A stretch of DNA of 64,000 nt from Acidovorax sp. NB1 (GCF_005405905.1 NZ_BJHU01000025.1:124001-188000), one strand, 5' to 3'. Shown: positions 8,671-18,282, counted from the first letter of the stretch. The notes: a model not told the origin generated them from the letters alone. A program made the numbers and translations.

Positions 8671-10290
8671 TTAGCCCAGCAGGGGAGGACGACCCAGCGG
8701 CCAAGGGTTGGCCGCGGGCAAGGTTTGCCACACGCGCGCCTGCGGTGCACCGTCGTTGTGCCACGCACCGCGCTCCAGTACGTCGCGCAGGCTGCGGACC
8801 TGTTCTGTGTGGCCGCCCAGCGCTTCGTAGTCCGCGCGGCGCATGCTGAACTCAATGGGTGCCACGATGGCGGGCGTGGGCACGGTGCCAAAGCTGTTGT
8901 CCGGCATGCGAAGCACATCCGCCATCACGGTGATACCGCCGCCCGGCCACACATAGGCGGGGGCACCACCACAGGTCACGTTGACCAGCGCGTTCTTGAT
9001 GGAGCGGGTAAGCAGCACCGGGTTTTCGGTAACCCCTGCGCGCAGGCTGCCGCCTGCACCGCCGAGGAACAGCACGGAGGCGAGCGAGGGCTCGCAGTTT
9101 TCGCCAATGCGGTCCACGATGCGTCGCACCTCGGCAGGCATCTCGGCCTCGACCGGATGGAGTTGCTCGTCCAGCACGTACCAGGAGGCATGTTCCCCGG
9201 TGGTGGAGGTCATCAACAGGCGCAGCCCTGGCCAGGCCACGGATTCATCCCAGCCCTCGATGATGGACAGCGGGTCGGCAATGTCGGTGCCGCCCCAGCC
9301 GGTGCCCGGGTTGGCCACCTGAAAGTAGCGGCCCGGCGTGGACTTGCGACCGCGCATCTGGATGCCCGAGGGCTTCATGTCCAGACAGCGACCCGCCTGG
9401 TGTTCGGTGAGCACGCCGGTGATGTGGTCGTCCACAACCACCACCTCGTCTGCATGACCGAAGAACTGGCGCGCAAAGATGCCAATCGCCGCCGAGCCGC
9501 AACCGACGCGCATGCGCTGCTCGGCCACACCGTTGACGATGGGTGCGCACCCTGCCTGAATCACGAGCTGCGAGCCACCGTCGATGGTGAACTCCACGGC
9601 CTGCTTGTTGCCCAGCGCCTGCATCATCTCGGCGGTGATGCGGCCTTCCTTCTTGGTGCCACCCGTGAGGTGGTGCACGCCGCCCAGCGACAGCATCTGC
9701 GAGCCGTACTCCGCCGTGGTCACATGGCCCACCACCTCACCCTTGCAGCGCACGTTGGCCTGTTCGGAGCCGAGGAAGCGGTCGGTGTCGATCTTCACCT
9801 TGAAGCTGCAGTAGCTGAAGATGCCCTCGGTGACCACGGTGACCATGTCCACGCCATCGGTTTTGGAGCCCACGATGAAGGGCGCAGGCTTGTAGTCGGG
9901 ATAGGTGGTGGACGAGCCCACGCCTGTCACGAACACCTCTTCAGACAGCAGCAGATCGCCATTCCATGCGGGTTCTGTAGCCACGTCGGCATCAGCGCCT
10001 TCTACAGCCGGGGCGCGGCCCGCAAATGGCACCAACGTGGCCTCGCCCGCCTCCAGCGTCTTGCGCAACAACACCACCGGGTCCAGCCGCACGAGCACGC
10101 CCGCCTGGTTGGCGTAACGGTCGCACGCACCTGCGCGGCCTTCGGAAATCTGGCACAGCACCGGGCACGCATTGCACTCGACCTTGGCAGCGTTCATGCG
10201 CTCGTTGCGCGGACGGGCACGCTCCAGCACCTGCGGCAGATCTGGCGCATCCATGCCCGGCAGCCCATCGGTCTTGGTGTGTTCAGTCAT
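8671..10290 (-). CDS. hnr: 6-hydroxynicotinate reductase-like iron-sulfur flavoenzyme
   Basis: A 539-residue homologue of 6-hydroxynicotinate reductase, which reduces 6-hydroxynicotinate to 1,4,5,6-tetrahydro-6-oxonicotinate with ferredoxin as donor in nicotinate fermentation. Near the N-terminus C39, C42, C46 and C56 (ECNACPVLC, then GACDRY) form a CxxCxxxCx9C cluster-binding motif. Other conserved-looking blocks are GVGSSTTYPDYKPAPFIVGS, EGIFSYCSFKVKIDTDRF, GGVHHLTGGTKKEGR and WPGGGITVMADVLRMP. I placed the start at ATG 10290; the longer frame to 10353 would begin inside an operator-like inverted repeat and lacks a Shine-Dalgarno. It is the first gene of the leftward operon and is divergent from a ferredoxin and a ferredoxin reductase. 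The exact heterocycle reduced is inferred. Confidence 0.85.
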   Translation of the reverse strand: MTEHTKTDGLPGMDAPDLPQVLERARPRNERMNAAKVECNACPVLCQISEGRAGACDRYANQAGVLVRLDPVVLLRKTLEAGEATLVPFAGRAPAVEGADADVATEPAWNGDLLLSEEVFVTGVGSSTTYPDYKPAPFIVGSKTDGVDMVTVVTEGIFSYCSFKVKIDTDRFLGSEQANVRCKGEVVGHVTTAEYGSQMLSLGGVHHLTGGTKKEGRITAEMMQALGNKQAVEFTIDGGSQLVIQAGCAPIVNGVAEQRMRVGCGSAAIGIFARQFFGHADEVVVVDDHITGVLTEHQAGRCLDMKPSGIQMRGRKSTPGRYFQVANPGTGWGGTDIADPLSIIEGWDESVAWPGLRLLMTSTTGEHASWYVLDEQLHPVEAEMPAEVRRIVDRIGENCEPSLASVLFLGGAGGSLRAGVTENPVLLTRSIKNALVNVTCGGAPAYVWPGGGITVMADVLRMPDNSFGTVPTPAIVAPIEFSMRRADYEALGGHTEQVRSLRDVLERGAWHNDGAPQARVWQTLPAANPWPLGRPPLLG

Positions 10291-10347
10291 CGTGGCGACC
10301 CATTCATTGCATTGTTGCAAGTGCTTGTACGCGCTTTGCATTTTGTG

Positions 10348-10399
10348 TAGCATTCACTTAACTTAAATGTTGTGAACACTACATTTGATGTCAATGTAG
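10348..10399. promoter_or_regulatory. Divergent promoter/operator region with inverted repeats
   Basis: An AT-rich island between the divergent reductase and ferredoxin genes. It contains a perfect 7-bp inverted repeat with 7-bp spacer, CTACATT (10379-10385) and AATGTAG (10393-10399), and a second weaker pair, TTCAC (10353-10357) and GTGAA (10372-10376). This is the natural target for the TetR-family protein encoded at 11692-12414. Promoter hexamers cannot be assigned confidently. Confidence 0.6.
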
Positions 10400-10465
10400 C
10401 GGAATCATTCAGACTCTGCAATGGTGTTTTCGCACCCCCAAAAACGGTGCACGAGGAGCCCCAAA

Positions 10466-10795
10466 ATGACGCACGTTGTGACGGACGCCTGCATTCGGTG
10501 CAAGTACACCGACTGCGTCGATGTGTGCCCTGTGGACTGCTTCAAGGAGGGGCCAGAGTTCCTGGTGATCGACCCCGACGAATGCATCGACTGCGCGGTG
10601 TGCATTCCCGAATGCCCGGTGAACGCGATCTATGCCGAGGACGACCTGCCAGAGGGCATGGAAATCTTCCTGGAATTCAACAAAAAGCAGGCCCCCGCGC
10701 TGCCCCCAATCACCAAAAGAAAAGCGGCTTTGCCAGATGCGGAACAATGGAGGGTTGTGAGCCACAAGCTTTCCGGGCTGAACATCGCGCCCTGA
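10466..10795 (+). CDS. fdxA: 7Fe ferredoxin (FdxA-type, [3Fe-4S][4Fe-4S])
   Basis: A small electron carrier of 109 residues closely following the Azotobacter ferredoxin I pattern. The first cluster motif is [14 protein letters not shown] and the second [12 protein letters not shown], giving one 3Fe-4S and one 4Fe-4S cluster. The [12 protein letters not shown] linker and the long C-terminal tail ([14 protein letters not shown]) are typical. The ATG at 10466 has GAGGAG 7-12 bases upstream. It lies first in the rightward arm, with the NADP-dependent reductase next and the reductase homologue across the divergent promoter. It is the obvious electron donor to that enzyme. Confidence 0.93.
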   Translation: MTHVVTDACIRCKYTDCVDVCPVDCFKEGPEFLVIDPDECIDCAVCIPECPVNAIYAEDDLPEGMEIFLEFNKKQAPALPPITKRKAALPDAEQWRVVSHKLSGLNIAP

Positions 10796-10864
10796 CGCCT
10801 CCAGCCCCAGCCTTTCAGCCAGCTTTTTCGCCTCATTTCTCAACTTTTAGCCGACGAAATCACC

Positions 10865-11641
10865 ATGAGCGCCTTTCTTGAAGAACGCGTCCTCTCCGTG
10901 CACCACTGGACGGACCGCCTTTTCTCCTTCACCACCACACGCGACACCGCGCTGCGCTTCTCCAACGGCCATTTCACGATGATTGGCCTGCGCGGCGAGA
11001 ACGGCAAACCCCTGCTGCGCGCCTACAGCATTGCCAGCGCCAACTACGAAGAACACCTGGAGTTCCTGTCGATCAAGGTGCCGGACGGCCCGCTGACCTC
11101 GCGCCTGCAGCACATTCAGGTGGGTGACACCATCGTGGTGGGCAAGAAGCCCACCGGCACGCTGCTGATCGACTACCTGCTGCCTGCCAAGCGGCTGTAC
11201 ATGCTCTCTACCGGCACGGGCGTGGCCCCGTTCCTGAGCCTGATGCGCGACCCCGAGACCTACGAGAAGTTCGAAGAGGTCATCCTGGTGCACGGCGTGC
11301 GCGAAGTGAAGGAACTGGCCTACCACGACTACATCACCGAAGAGTTGCCAAAGCACGAGTTCCTGGGCGAGATCGTCTCCAAGCAACTCAAGTACTACCC
11401 CACCGTGACCCGCGAGCCCTTCAAGAACCAGGGCCGCGTGACCACCGTGATCGAAAACGGCCAGCTCGCCCGCGACCTGGGCCTGCCCGCGCTCAACCCC
11501 GCTGAAGACCGCGTGATGATCTGCGGCAGTCCCGAGATGCTGCGCGACCTCAAGCACATGATGGAAGAGCGCGGCTTCAAGGAAGGCAACACCACGAAGC
11601 CGGGTGACTTCGTGATCGAACGCGCGTTCGCAGAGCAGTGA
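10865..11641 (+). CDS. fpr: Ferredoxin--NADP(+) reductase
   Basis: A 258-residue FAD enzyme of the bacterial Fpr family, moving electrons between NADPH and ferredoxin. The FAD-binding motif RAYSIAS is at about 52-58, the NADP-domain STGTGVAPFLS at about 115-125, and MICGSPEML lies in the C-terminal half. The C-terminus (DFVIERAFAEQ) is typical of the Azotobacter-like subclass. It follows fdxA by 69 bp and is probably co-transcribed. With fdxA it forms a dedicated NADPH-to-ferredoxin supply for the 6-hydroxynicotinate reductase homologue. The start codon lacks a strong Shine-Dalgarno. Confidence 0.94.
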   Translation: MSAFLEERVLSVHHWTDRLFSFTTTRDTALRFSNGHFTMIGLRGENGKPLLRAYSIASANYEEHLEFLSIKVPDGPLTSRLQHIQVGDTIVVGKKPTGTLLIDYLLPAKRLYMLSTGTGVAPFLSLMRDPETYEKFEEVILVHGVREVKELAYHDYITEELPKHEFLGEIVSKQLKYYPTVTREPFKNQGRVTTVIENGQLARDLGLPALNPAEDRVMICGSPEMLRDLKHMMEERGFKEGNTTKPGDFVIERAFAEQ

Positions 11642-11691
11642 TCCCCGGCGGCCCCCGCCCTGGGGGCCCGCCTCATCCACCAGGACCCGCC

Positions 11692-12414
11692 ATGTCTGCC
11701 ACTCCCACCAAGACCCGGACCGCGTCCCCCCGCACAGCCTCTGCCCGCAAGACGGGCGTGCGCGAGCAGGCCGCACAGACCACGCGCGACAACATCCTGA
11801 AAGCGGCGACCAAGGTGTTCGCCCGCTACGGCTACGAAGGCGGCAGCGTGGAGAAGATCTCCAAGGCGGCCAAGTCCTTCGACCGGATGATCTACTACTA
11901 CTTCGGCAGCAAGGAAGGCCTGTTCATCGAGGTGCTGGAGGAAACCTACCGGCGCATGAACGATGCCGAGTCCAAGCTCGACCTGGACACCGCCCGGCCC
12001 GTCGAGGCACTGCAGGCCGTGATCCGCTTTGTGGTGGGCTACTACCGCAAGAACCCCGAGTTCATCACGCTGCTCAACACCGAGAACCTGCACAAGGGCA
12101 AGCACATCTCCAAGTCGATGCGCGCCCGCGAATATTCATCGCCCGCCATCGAGGTGATCCGCCGCGTGCTGGAGAGCGGCCAAGCGCAGGGCCTGTTCCG
12201 CAAGGATGTGTCGGCGCGCGATGTGTACCTGCTGATCGCCGCCACGGGCTACTTCTACATGTCCAACCGGCACACGCTGTCGGCCTTTCTGGGCGAGGAC
12301 CTGGAAACGCCCGAGGCCCTGGCGCACTGGGAGTCGTTCGTCATCGACAGCGTGCTGCGCACCGTGGCGCCCGGCCCCAACCTGCCCAAGGGCAAGGTGA
12401 CAGCAGCGGCCTGA
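11692..12414 (+). CDS. TetR/AcrR-family transcriptional regulator
   Basis: A 240-residue regulator. After a basic Ser/Thr-rich leader (residues 1-22), a TetR helix-turn-helix spans about 30-75 (TRDNILKAATKVFARYGYEG, then YYYFGSKEGLF). The C-terminal ligand domain contains RFVVGYYRKNPEFITLLNTE. I chose ATG 11692; an upstream in-frame start would add a Pro/Gly-rich leader overlapping fpr. It sits between fpr and the enamidase gene in the rightward arm, so it likely controls the divergent promoter at about 10.35-10.40 kb. The ligand is probably the substrate or a pathway intermediate. Confidence 0.9.
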   Translation: MSATPTKTRTASPRTASARKTGVREQAAQTTRDNILKAATKVFARYGYEGGSVEKISKAAKSFDRMIYYYFGSKEGLFIEVLEETYRRMNDAESKLDLDTARPVEALQAVIRFVVGYYRKNPEFITLLNTENLHKGKHISKSMRAREYSSPAIEVIRRVLESGQAQGLFRKDVSARDVYLLIAATGYFYMSNRHTLSAFLGEDLETPEALAHWESFVIDSVLRTVAPGPNLPKGKVTAAA

Positions 12415-12482
12415 ATCGACAAGAGATTTTTCCCTGCGGAGTGCCGCGCGGCGCCCCGCCCACCACCCCACGAGGAGAATCC

Positions 12483-13670
12483 ATGGCAGAAGCAGCAGCC
12501 GGCGGCAAGTCGGGCAAAGTCGTCATCCAGAACATCGGTCTTTTGTTGTCGGGCGATCTGGATCGCCCCATCCTCGACGCCGACACCATTGTGGTGAACG
12601 ACGGCCTCATCGTGGCCGTGGGCCGCTACAAGGACTGCGACACCGACCACGCCAACACCGTGATCGATGCACGCCAGACCTGCGTGGCGCCGGGCCTGAT
12701 CGACAGCCACGTGCACCCCGTGTTTGGCGACTGGACGCCGCGCCAGAACCAGATTGGGTGGATCGACTCCACCATGAACGGCGGCGTGACCACCATGGTC
12801 TCGGCCGGTGAAGTGCACCTGCCCGGCCGCCCCAAGGACATCGTGGGCCTCAAGGCCCTGGCCATCACCGCGCAGCGTTCGTTCGACAACTTCCGCCCCG
12901 GTGGCGTGAAGGTGATCGCGGGCGCCCCGGTCATCGAAAAAGGCATGACCGAGCAGGACTTCAAGGACCTCGCAGACGCGGGCGTCACGCTGCTGGGCGA
13001 AGTGGGGCTGGGCTCCGTCAAGGCGGGCTACGAGGCCCAGCAGATGGTGGCCTGGGCGCGCAAGCACGGCATCCAGAGCACCATCCATACCGGTGGTCCG
13101 TCCATTCCGGGCTCGGGGCTGATCGACAAGGACGTGGTGCTGGAGGCCGATGCCGACGTGATCGGCCACATCAACGGCGGCCACACCTCGCTGCCCTGGA
13201 AACATGTGTGCGAGCTGTGCGAGAAGTCGTCCCGCGCTATCGAGCTGGTGCACAACGGCAACGAGAAGATCGCCATCCAGGCCGCGCGCGCGGCCATCGA
13301 ACTCAAGTGCCCGCACCGCGTGATTCTGGGCACCGATGGGCCAGCGGGCTCGGGCGTGCAGCCGCTGGGCATGCTGCGCATGATTGCGTTGATTTCCAGC
13401 TTTGCCGACATCCCTGCCGAGCTGGTGTTCTGCTTTGCCACAGGCAACACGGCGCGCATCCGCAACCTGAACTGTGGCCTGGTCGAAGTGGGCCGCGCGG
13501 CCGACTTTGTGTTCATGGACCGGGCCCAGCACACTGCGGGCGCCACGCTGTTGGAGAGCGTTCAGCTGGGCGACATCCCGGGCATTGGCATGGTCATGAT
13601 CGACGGCCTGGTGCGCTGCGGCCGCAGCCGCAACACGCCGCCTGCGACCGAGATTCCGGTGGTGCTGTAA
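12483..13670 (+). CDS. ena: Enamidase-like amidohydrolase (ring opening)
   Basis: A 395-residue amidohydrolase-superfamily enzyme resembling enamidase, which hydrolyses 1,4,5,6-tetrahydro-6-oxonicotinate to 2-formylglutarate and ammonia. Metal-ligand candidates are H76-x-H78 (DSHVHP), E173 (LGEVGLG), H202 (STIHTGG), H229 (IGHINGG) and D285 (LGTDGPAGSG). Further enamidase-like stretches are KVVIQNIGLLLSGD, GGVTTMVSAGE plus LPGRPKD, and a C-terminal SRNTPPA. The ATG at 12483 has a good GAGGAG upstream. It is the last gene of the rightward arm and is followed by a strong terminator. Pairing with the reductase homologue strongly supports a two-step reduce-then-hydrolyse route. Confidence 0.88.
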   Translation: MAEAAAGGKSGKVVIQNIGLLLSGDLDRPILDADTIVVNDGLIVAVGRYKDCDTDHANTVIDARQTCVAPGLIDSHVHPVFGDWTPRQNQIGWIDSTMNGGVTTMVSAGEVHLPGRPKDIVGLKALAITAQRSFDNFRPGGVKVIAGAPVIEKGMTEQDFKDLADAGVTLLGEVGLGSVKAGYEAQQMVAWARKHGIQSTIHTGGPSIPGSGLIDKDVVLEADADVIGHINGGHTSLPWKHVCELCEKSSRAIELVHNGNEKIAIQAARAAIELKCPHRVILGTDGPAGSGVQPLGMLRMIALISSFADIPAELVFCFATGNTARIRNLNCGLVEVGRAADFVFMDRAQHTAGATLLESVQLGDIPGIGMVMIDGLVRCGRSRNTPPATEIPVVL

Positions 13671-13696
13671 CCCGCTAGTCAGTCACCAGCAGCGAC

Positions 13697-13727
13697 AAAA
13701 AAAAGCCCGCGTTTGCGGGCTTTTTTC
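13697..13727. terminator. Bidirectional rho-independent terminator
   Basis: A perfect GCCCGC/GCGGGC stem with GTTT loop (13705-13720), flanked by an A-run on the left and a T-run on the right, so it can act in both directions. It separates the convergent enamidase gene and glycine-zipper gene. Confidence 0.92.
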
Positions 13728-13744
13728 TGGGGAAAACGACTGGC

Positions 13745-14557
13745 TCAGTAAGTGTCCGACACCCGCACCGTACCCGGCTGGGGCTGCGGTTGTGCATAGG
13801 GATCTGCAGCACGGGCCGAGCCGCCCTGGTCCACGCGGAAGCCCTTGCCCTGCAGCACCACGGGCGTGCCCACGGCAGTGGGCTCGGCGCGCTGGAAGTG
13901 GCCCAGAGAGCCGTCTTCCATGCGCACCGCCACCTGGTACACCGTGTGGGTGCGGGTGCGCTCTTCGACCTTGTGGCCCACATAGCCGCCGCCCACTGCG
14001 CCCAGCACGGTGGCGGCGGTGCGGCCGCTGCCCTTGCCGATCTGGTTGCCCACCACGGCACCCAGCACGCCACCGGCCACGGCCCCCACGCCCGTGGCGG
14101 GCGCGGCCTGCTGCACCGCCTGCACGGATTCGACCCGGCCGCAGCTGCGGCACACCGGTGCGGCTGCCCGCACGGGCTGCGCAGGGCCTGCGCCCAGGGG
14201 CGCGCCCGGGCTGCCCGGCATCTCTGCAGGGCGCTGCGCAGCCTGGCCCTGGGGCGTTCGGCCATTTGCTACGCTATTGATAGCTGGCTGGGCATACTGG
14301 TCGCGCGCAGAAGGCCTTTTTTCTTCAATGATTTCGGATTCTGGCGTGCGGGGTGCAGCGGCCAGCTGCGCGGGGGCCACGGCCGGGGCGCTGATCGCGG
14401 AGGGTGTGCGCTGCTGCCACACCAGGGTGGCGCCCAGTGCCAGCACGCTCACGCCCAGCACGCCAATGGCGGCCCACATCCATTTCAGGGCCTGGCCGGC
14501 GGGGGCCGCAGCGGGGATCGCAGCAGGCGGGGTTGGAGAAGAAACCGTCAGGTTCAT
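13745..14557 (-). CDS. Glycine-zipper 2TM domain membrane protein
   Basis: An envelope protein of 270 residues. One N-terminal transmembrane helix spans about residues 24-46 (WMWAAIGVLGVSVLALG). A low-complexity Ala/Pro linker follows, then a glycine-zipper pair at about 158-195 (VGAVAGGVLGAVVGNQIGKG and GAVGGGYVGHKVEE). The C-terminal domain holds YQVAVRMEDGSLGHFQR. The second of two close ATGs (14557) is preferred because AAGGA lies seven bases upstream. Related proteins are SlyB/Rcp-like outer-membrane or periplasmic structural factors. Residues about 73-95 are encoded by a copy of the dispersed repeat described at 14266-14340, so part of the linker is repeat-derived. The exact function is unknown. 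Confidence 0.85.
   Translation of the reverse strand: MNLTVSSPTPPAAIPAAAPAGQALKWMWAAIGVLGVSVLALGATLVWQQRTPSAISAPAVAPAQLAAAPRTPESEIIEEKRPSARDQYAQPAINSVANGRTPQGQAAQRPAEMPGSPGAPLGAGPAQPVRAAAPVCRSCGRVESVQAVQQAAPATGVGAVAGGVLGAVVGNQIGKGSGRTAATVLGAVGGGYVGHKVEERTRTHTVYQVAVRMEDGSLGHFQRAEPTAVGTPVVLQGKGFRVDQGGSARAADPYAQPQPQPGTVRVSDTY
14266..14340 (+). repeat. Dispersed repeat, copy A (inside a coding sequence)
   Basis: Carries GCTAC...ATAGCT, then TACTGGTCGCGCGCAGAAGG and CCTTTTTTCTTC, aligning along its length with the intergenic copy at 51632-51702. It lies within the glycine-zipper gene and is translated antisense in frame, giving a segment including EEKRPSARDQYAQPAINS. Confidence 0.8.
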
Positions 14558-14875
14558 GGTCATTTCCTTGTTCGTATCGGAGAAGTCCGCAGGGGGCGGG
14601 TGTGCAAAGAAAGCGCTGTGCGCCCGCTACGGGATGGAGCCGTGGTGTTTCAACGGACCGGATGGCCCGAAGGTACACAGCGGCGGGCGCTGCGATGTGG
14701 CCGGTTTGTAAGCGGCAGTAAGCAGCGGTAAACCTCTTTTGGCAGCATTTGCGACCACAGCCCAGCCACGCTGCCTTTGTGGACGCATCCTGGCAGCGCA
14801 ATGAGCCCCGTCGTGGCGGCCGCTCTGGGCTGGGCAGAGCAATGGAATCGGCATCGTGCGCGCTGTTGCCAACAT
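14558..14875. other. Intergenic region, no gene seen
   Basis: About 318 bp upstream of the glycine-zipper gene and downstream of the YihY gene. I see no convincing ORF, RNA gene or strong hairpin. It presumably holds the promoter of the glycine-zipper gene. Confidence 0.5.
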
Positions 14876-15880
14876 TTACAGCTCCTGCACCCGCGCCCGG
14901 GCGGATGCGGCCCAGCGCGCCAAGGCCGCTGGGCGGCGCGGGCCGGAATGCAAGGCATCCTCCAGCGCCTGCGCGCAACTGGCAGAAAACAGCAGGATGG
15001 CCGACGAAAAATAGATCCACATCAGCAGCACCACCAGCGAGCCCGCCGCGCCGTAGGCCGACACCACAGCCGCAGTGGACAGGTACCAGGCCAGCAGCTG
15101 CTTGCCCACCGTGAACAGCGAGGCCCCCACCACGGCGCCCATCACCAGGTAGCGCAGCGACGGCCTGGGGCCCGCGCCAATGCGCATGAGCCCCACAAAC
15201 AGCGCCACGGCCAGCCCGAAGGCAATGGCTTCGTTGACGAGCTGCAGCAGCGGCGCCAGCGGCGCCAAAACAGGCAGGTGGCCTGCGGCCAGATGCTGCC
15301 CGGCCCAGCCCGCCAGCAGGTGGATCAAGGTGGACAGCGCCAGCGACACCAGCAGCAAGAACCCCAGCGCCAGCACATAGGCCAGCCCCCGCAGCCGCAG
15401 CGACGCCATGCGCCACCATGCGGCGCGCTGGGGCGGCGTGTCATCGTCCCGGCGCCACAGCCGCTCGAGCGCGGACTGCAGCTCCACAAACACCCCGGTG
15501 GCCCCCGAGACCAGCACCCCAAAACCGATGACCGATGCCAGCCGCCCCTCGGACGGCGCCTGCGCGCTGGCCAGCGCCTGGCGCACCACGTCGGCCACCT
15601 GCTGGCCCATCACCGACTGTACCTGGGCGACCAGACTGCTCTCCAGGTAGCTACGGTCCACCCACCAGCCCAGCACGCCCACCAGCAAGAGCAGCAGGGG
15701 CGCGAGGCTCAGCATGCCGTAGAACGACATGGCCGCACTCATGCGCAGCCCGTCGGCGTCCAGCCACATCTGCGCCGCACGCCAGAACGGCTGCACGAGG
15801 CGCCACAGCGGCTGCAGGGGCTGGGCCATGCGGGCAAGCCTGGGGGTGGTTGTCGCCAGGGGCGGGGAAGACTCGTTCAT
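14876..15880 (-). CDS. YihY/BrkB-family inner-membrane protein
   Basis: A 334-residue polytopic membrane protein. The conserved YihY opening DGLRMSAAMSFYGMLSLAPL is at about residues 42-61, followed by about six hydrophobic helices. The GAAGSLVVLLMWIYFSSAIL signature is at about 280-299. The C-terminus is a short basic cytoplasmic tail. The start was set at ATG 15880 because upstream in-frame codons encode an Arg/Gly-rich stretch unlike the family. Historically annotated as ribonuclease BN by mistake; the actual role is unknown, possibly transport. It is divergent from the SDR gene; the 299 bp between them show no ORF. Confidence 0.92.
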   Translation of the reverse strand: MNESSPPLATTTPRLARMAQPLQPLWRLVQPFWRAAQMWLDADGLRMSAAMSFYGMLSLAPLLLLLVGVLGWWVDRSYLESSLVAQVQSVMGQQVADVVRQALASAQAPSEGRLASVIGFGVLVSGATGVFVELQSALERLWRRDDDTPPQRAAWWRMASLRLRGLAYVLALGFLLLVSLALSTLIHLLAGWAGQHLAAGHLPVLAPLAPLLQLVNEAIAFGLAVALFVGLMRIGAGPRPSLRYLVMGAVVGASLFTVGKQLLAWYLSTAAVVSAYGAAGSLVVLLMWIYFSSAILLFSASCAQALEDALHSGPRRPAALARWAASARARVQEL

Positions 15881-16179
15881 CCCCGCGAGCCTAGGGCCGG
15901 GGCGCGCATCCGTCCATCCGCCGTGGCCGCAAGTGCGGGTAGGCGCCATCCCACACGGGGCGGGCAGGCGGCAGCGCGCAGAGTTTCAAAGGTGACAGCG
16001 GCGGTTTTACACCGGGCGGACGCAGGGCTAGCATGAAGCGCTGACCGACCAGCTTGCACGGCGGCCACCGCCGCCTTTCCCGCACCCCTTCGCCCCACCC
16101 GGCGCGCCACGAGCCACCGGGACCCGGGTTGGGCATTCATTCACCTTCACCCCACTCTCTGCACGAAAGCGTTTTTTCC

Positions 16180-16953
16180 ATGAGCGTCAAGCAACTCTTC
16201 GATCTCACCGGCCAGGTCGCCCTGGTCACCGGCGGCTCACGCGGCCTGGGCCTGCAGATGGCCGAAGCCCTTGGCGAAATGGGCGCCAAGCTCGCCATCA
16301 CCGCGCGCAAGGCCGATGAGCTGGCCGAGGCCAAGAAGCACCTCGAAGCGCAGGGCTACGAGGTACTGACCGTGGTGAACGACCTGCAAAAGACCGAGGA
16401 CATCCCCGGCCTGGTGGACCAGGTGGTCGAGCGCTTTGGCACCATCGACATCCTCGTGAACAACGCGGGCGCCACCTGGGGTGCCAAGGCCGAGGACTAC
16501 CCCGATGCCGCCTGGCACAAGGTGATGGACCTGAACGTGAGCGCGCCGTTTTTCCTGTCGCGCGAAGTGGGCAAGCGCTGCATGATCCCGCGCGGCAAGG
16601 GCTCGATCATCGTCACGGCCTCGGTGGCCGCGCTCAAGGGCACGCCCCCGGGCATGAACACCATTGCCTACAACACCTCCAAGGCGGCGGCCCTGCACTT
16701 TGCGCGCACCCTGGCGTCCGAATGGGGGCACTACGGCGTTCGCGTCAATGCGATCTGCCCCGGCTTCTTCCCGAGCAAGATGGCCAGCGGCCTGATCGAA
16801 AAACTGGGCCCCGCCATGATCGAGCGCACGCCCCTGCGCCGCATCGGCGGCGAAGAGGACCTCAAGGGCGCGGTGGTGTTCCTCGCGTCCAACGCCTCGC
16901 GCCACATCACGGGCGAATCCATCGTGGTCGATGGCGGCGCCAGCCTGATCTGA
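16180..16953 (+). CDS. SDR-family oxidoreductase
   Basis: A 257-residue classical short-chain dehydrogenase. The cofactor motif TGGSRGLG is at about 19-26, NNAGAT at about 94-99, the catalytic Ser lies in TASVAALKG, and Tyr/Lys are in YNTSKAA. The C-terminal [12 protein letters not shown] is typical. ATG 16180 gives the family length; the frame extends upstream without a Shine-Dalgarno. It is followed after 38 bp by an acyl-CoA dehydrogenase and then a CoA ligase, so it probably oxidises or reduces a hydroxyacyl or oxo intermediate in the same acyl-CoA pathway. The substrate is unknown. Confidence 0.92.
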   Translation: MSVKQLFDLTGQVALVTGGSRGLGLQMAEALGEMGAKLAITARKADELAEAKKHLEAQGYEVLTVVNDLQKTEDIPGLVDQVVERFGTIDILVNNAGATWGAKAEDYPDAAWHKVMDLNVSAPFFLSREVGKRCMIPRGKGSIIVTASVAALKGTPPGMNTIAYNTSKAAALHFARTLASEWGHYGVRVNAICPGFFPSKMASGLIEKLGPAMIERTPLRRIGGEEDLKGAVVFLASNASRHITGESIVVDGGASLI

Positions 16954-16991
16954 CCCCGTCCGCCCCCCCCATCGCACCGCCAAGGATTCCC

Positions 16992-18218
<1,227 letters not shown>

Positions 18219-18282
18219 TGATGATGACGGCGGGCGCCCTGCCACGCCCGCCCGACGATGCCTGACCCCAAGGAGCTTCCCC

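Noticed and set aside
8671-10353. Longer reductase start at ATG 10353
   Set aside because: It would put the start codon inside an inverted repeat of the divergent promoter, lacks a Shine-Dalgarno and adds 21 residues unlike the rest of the protein.
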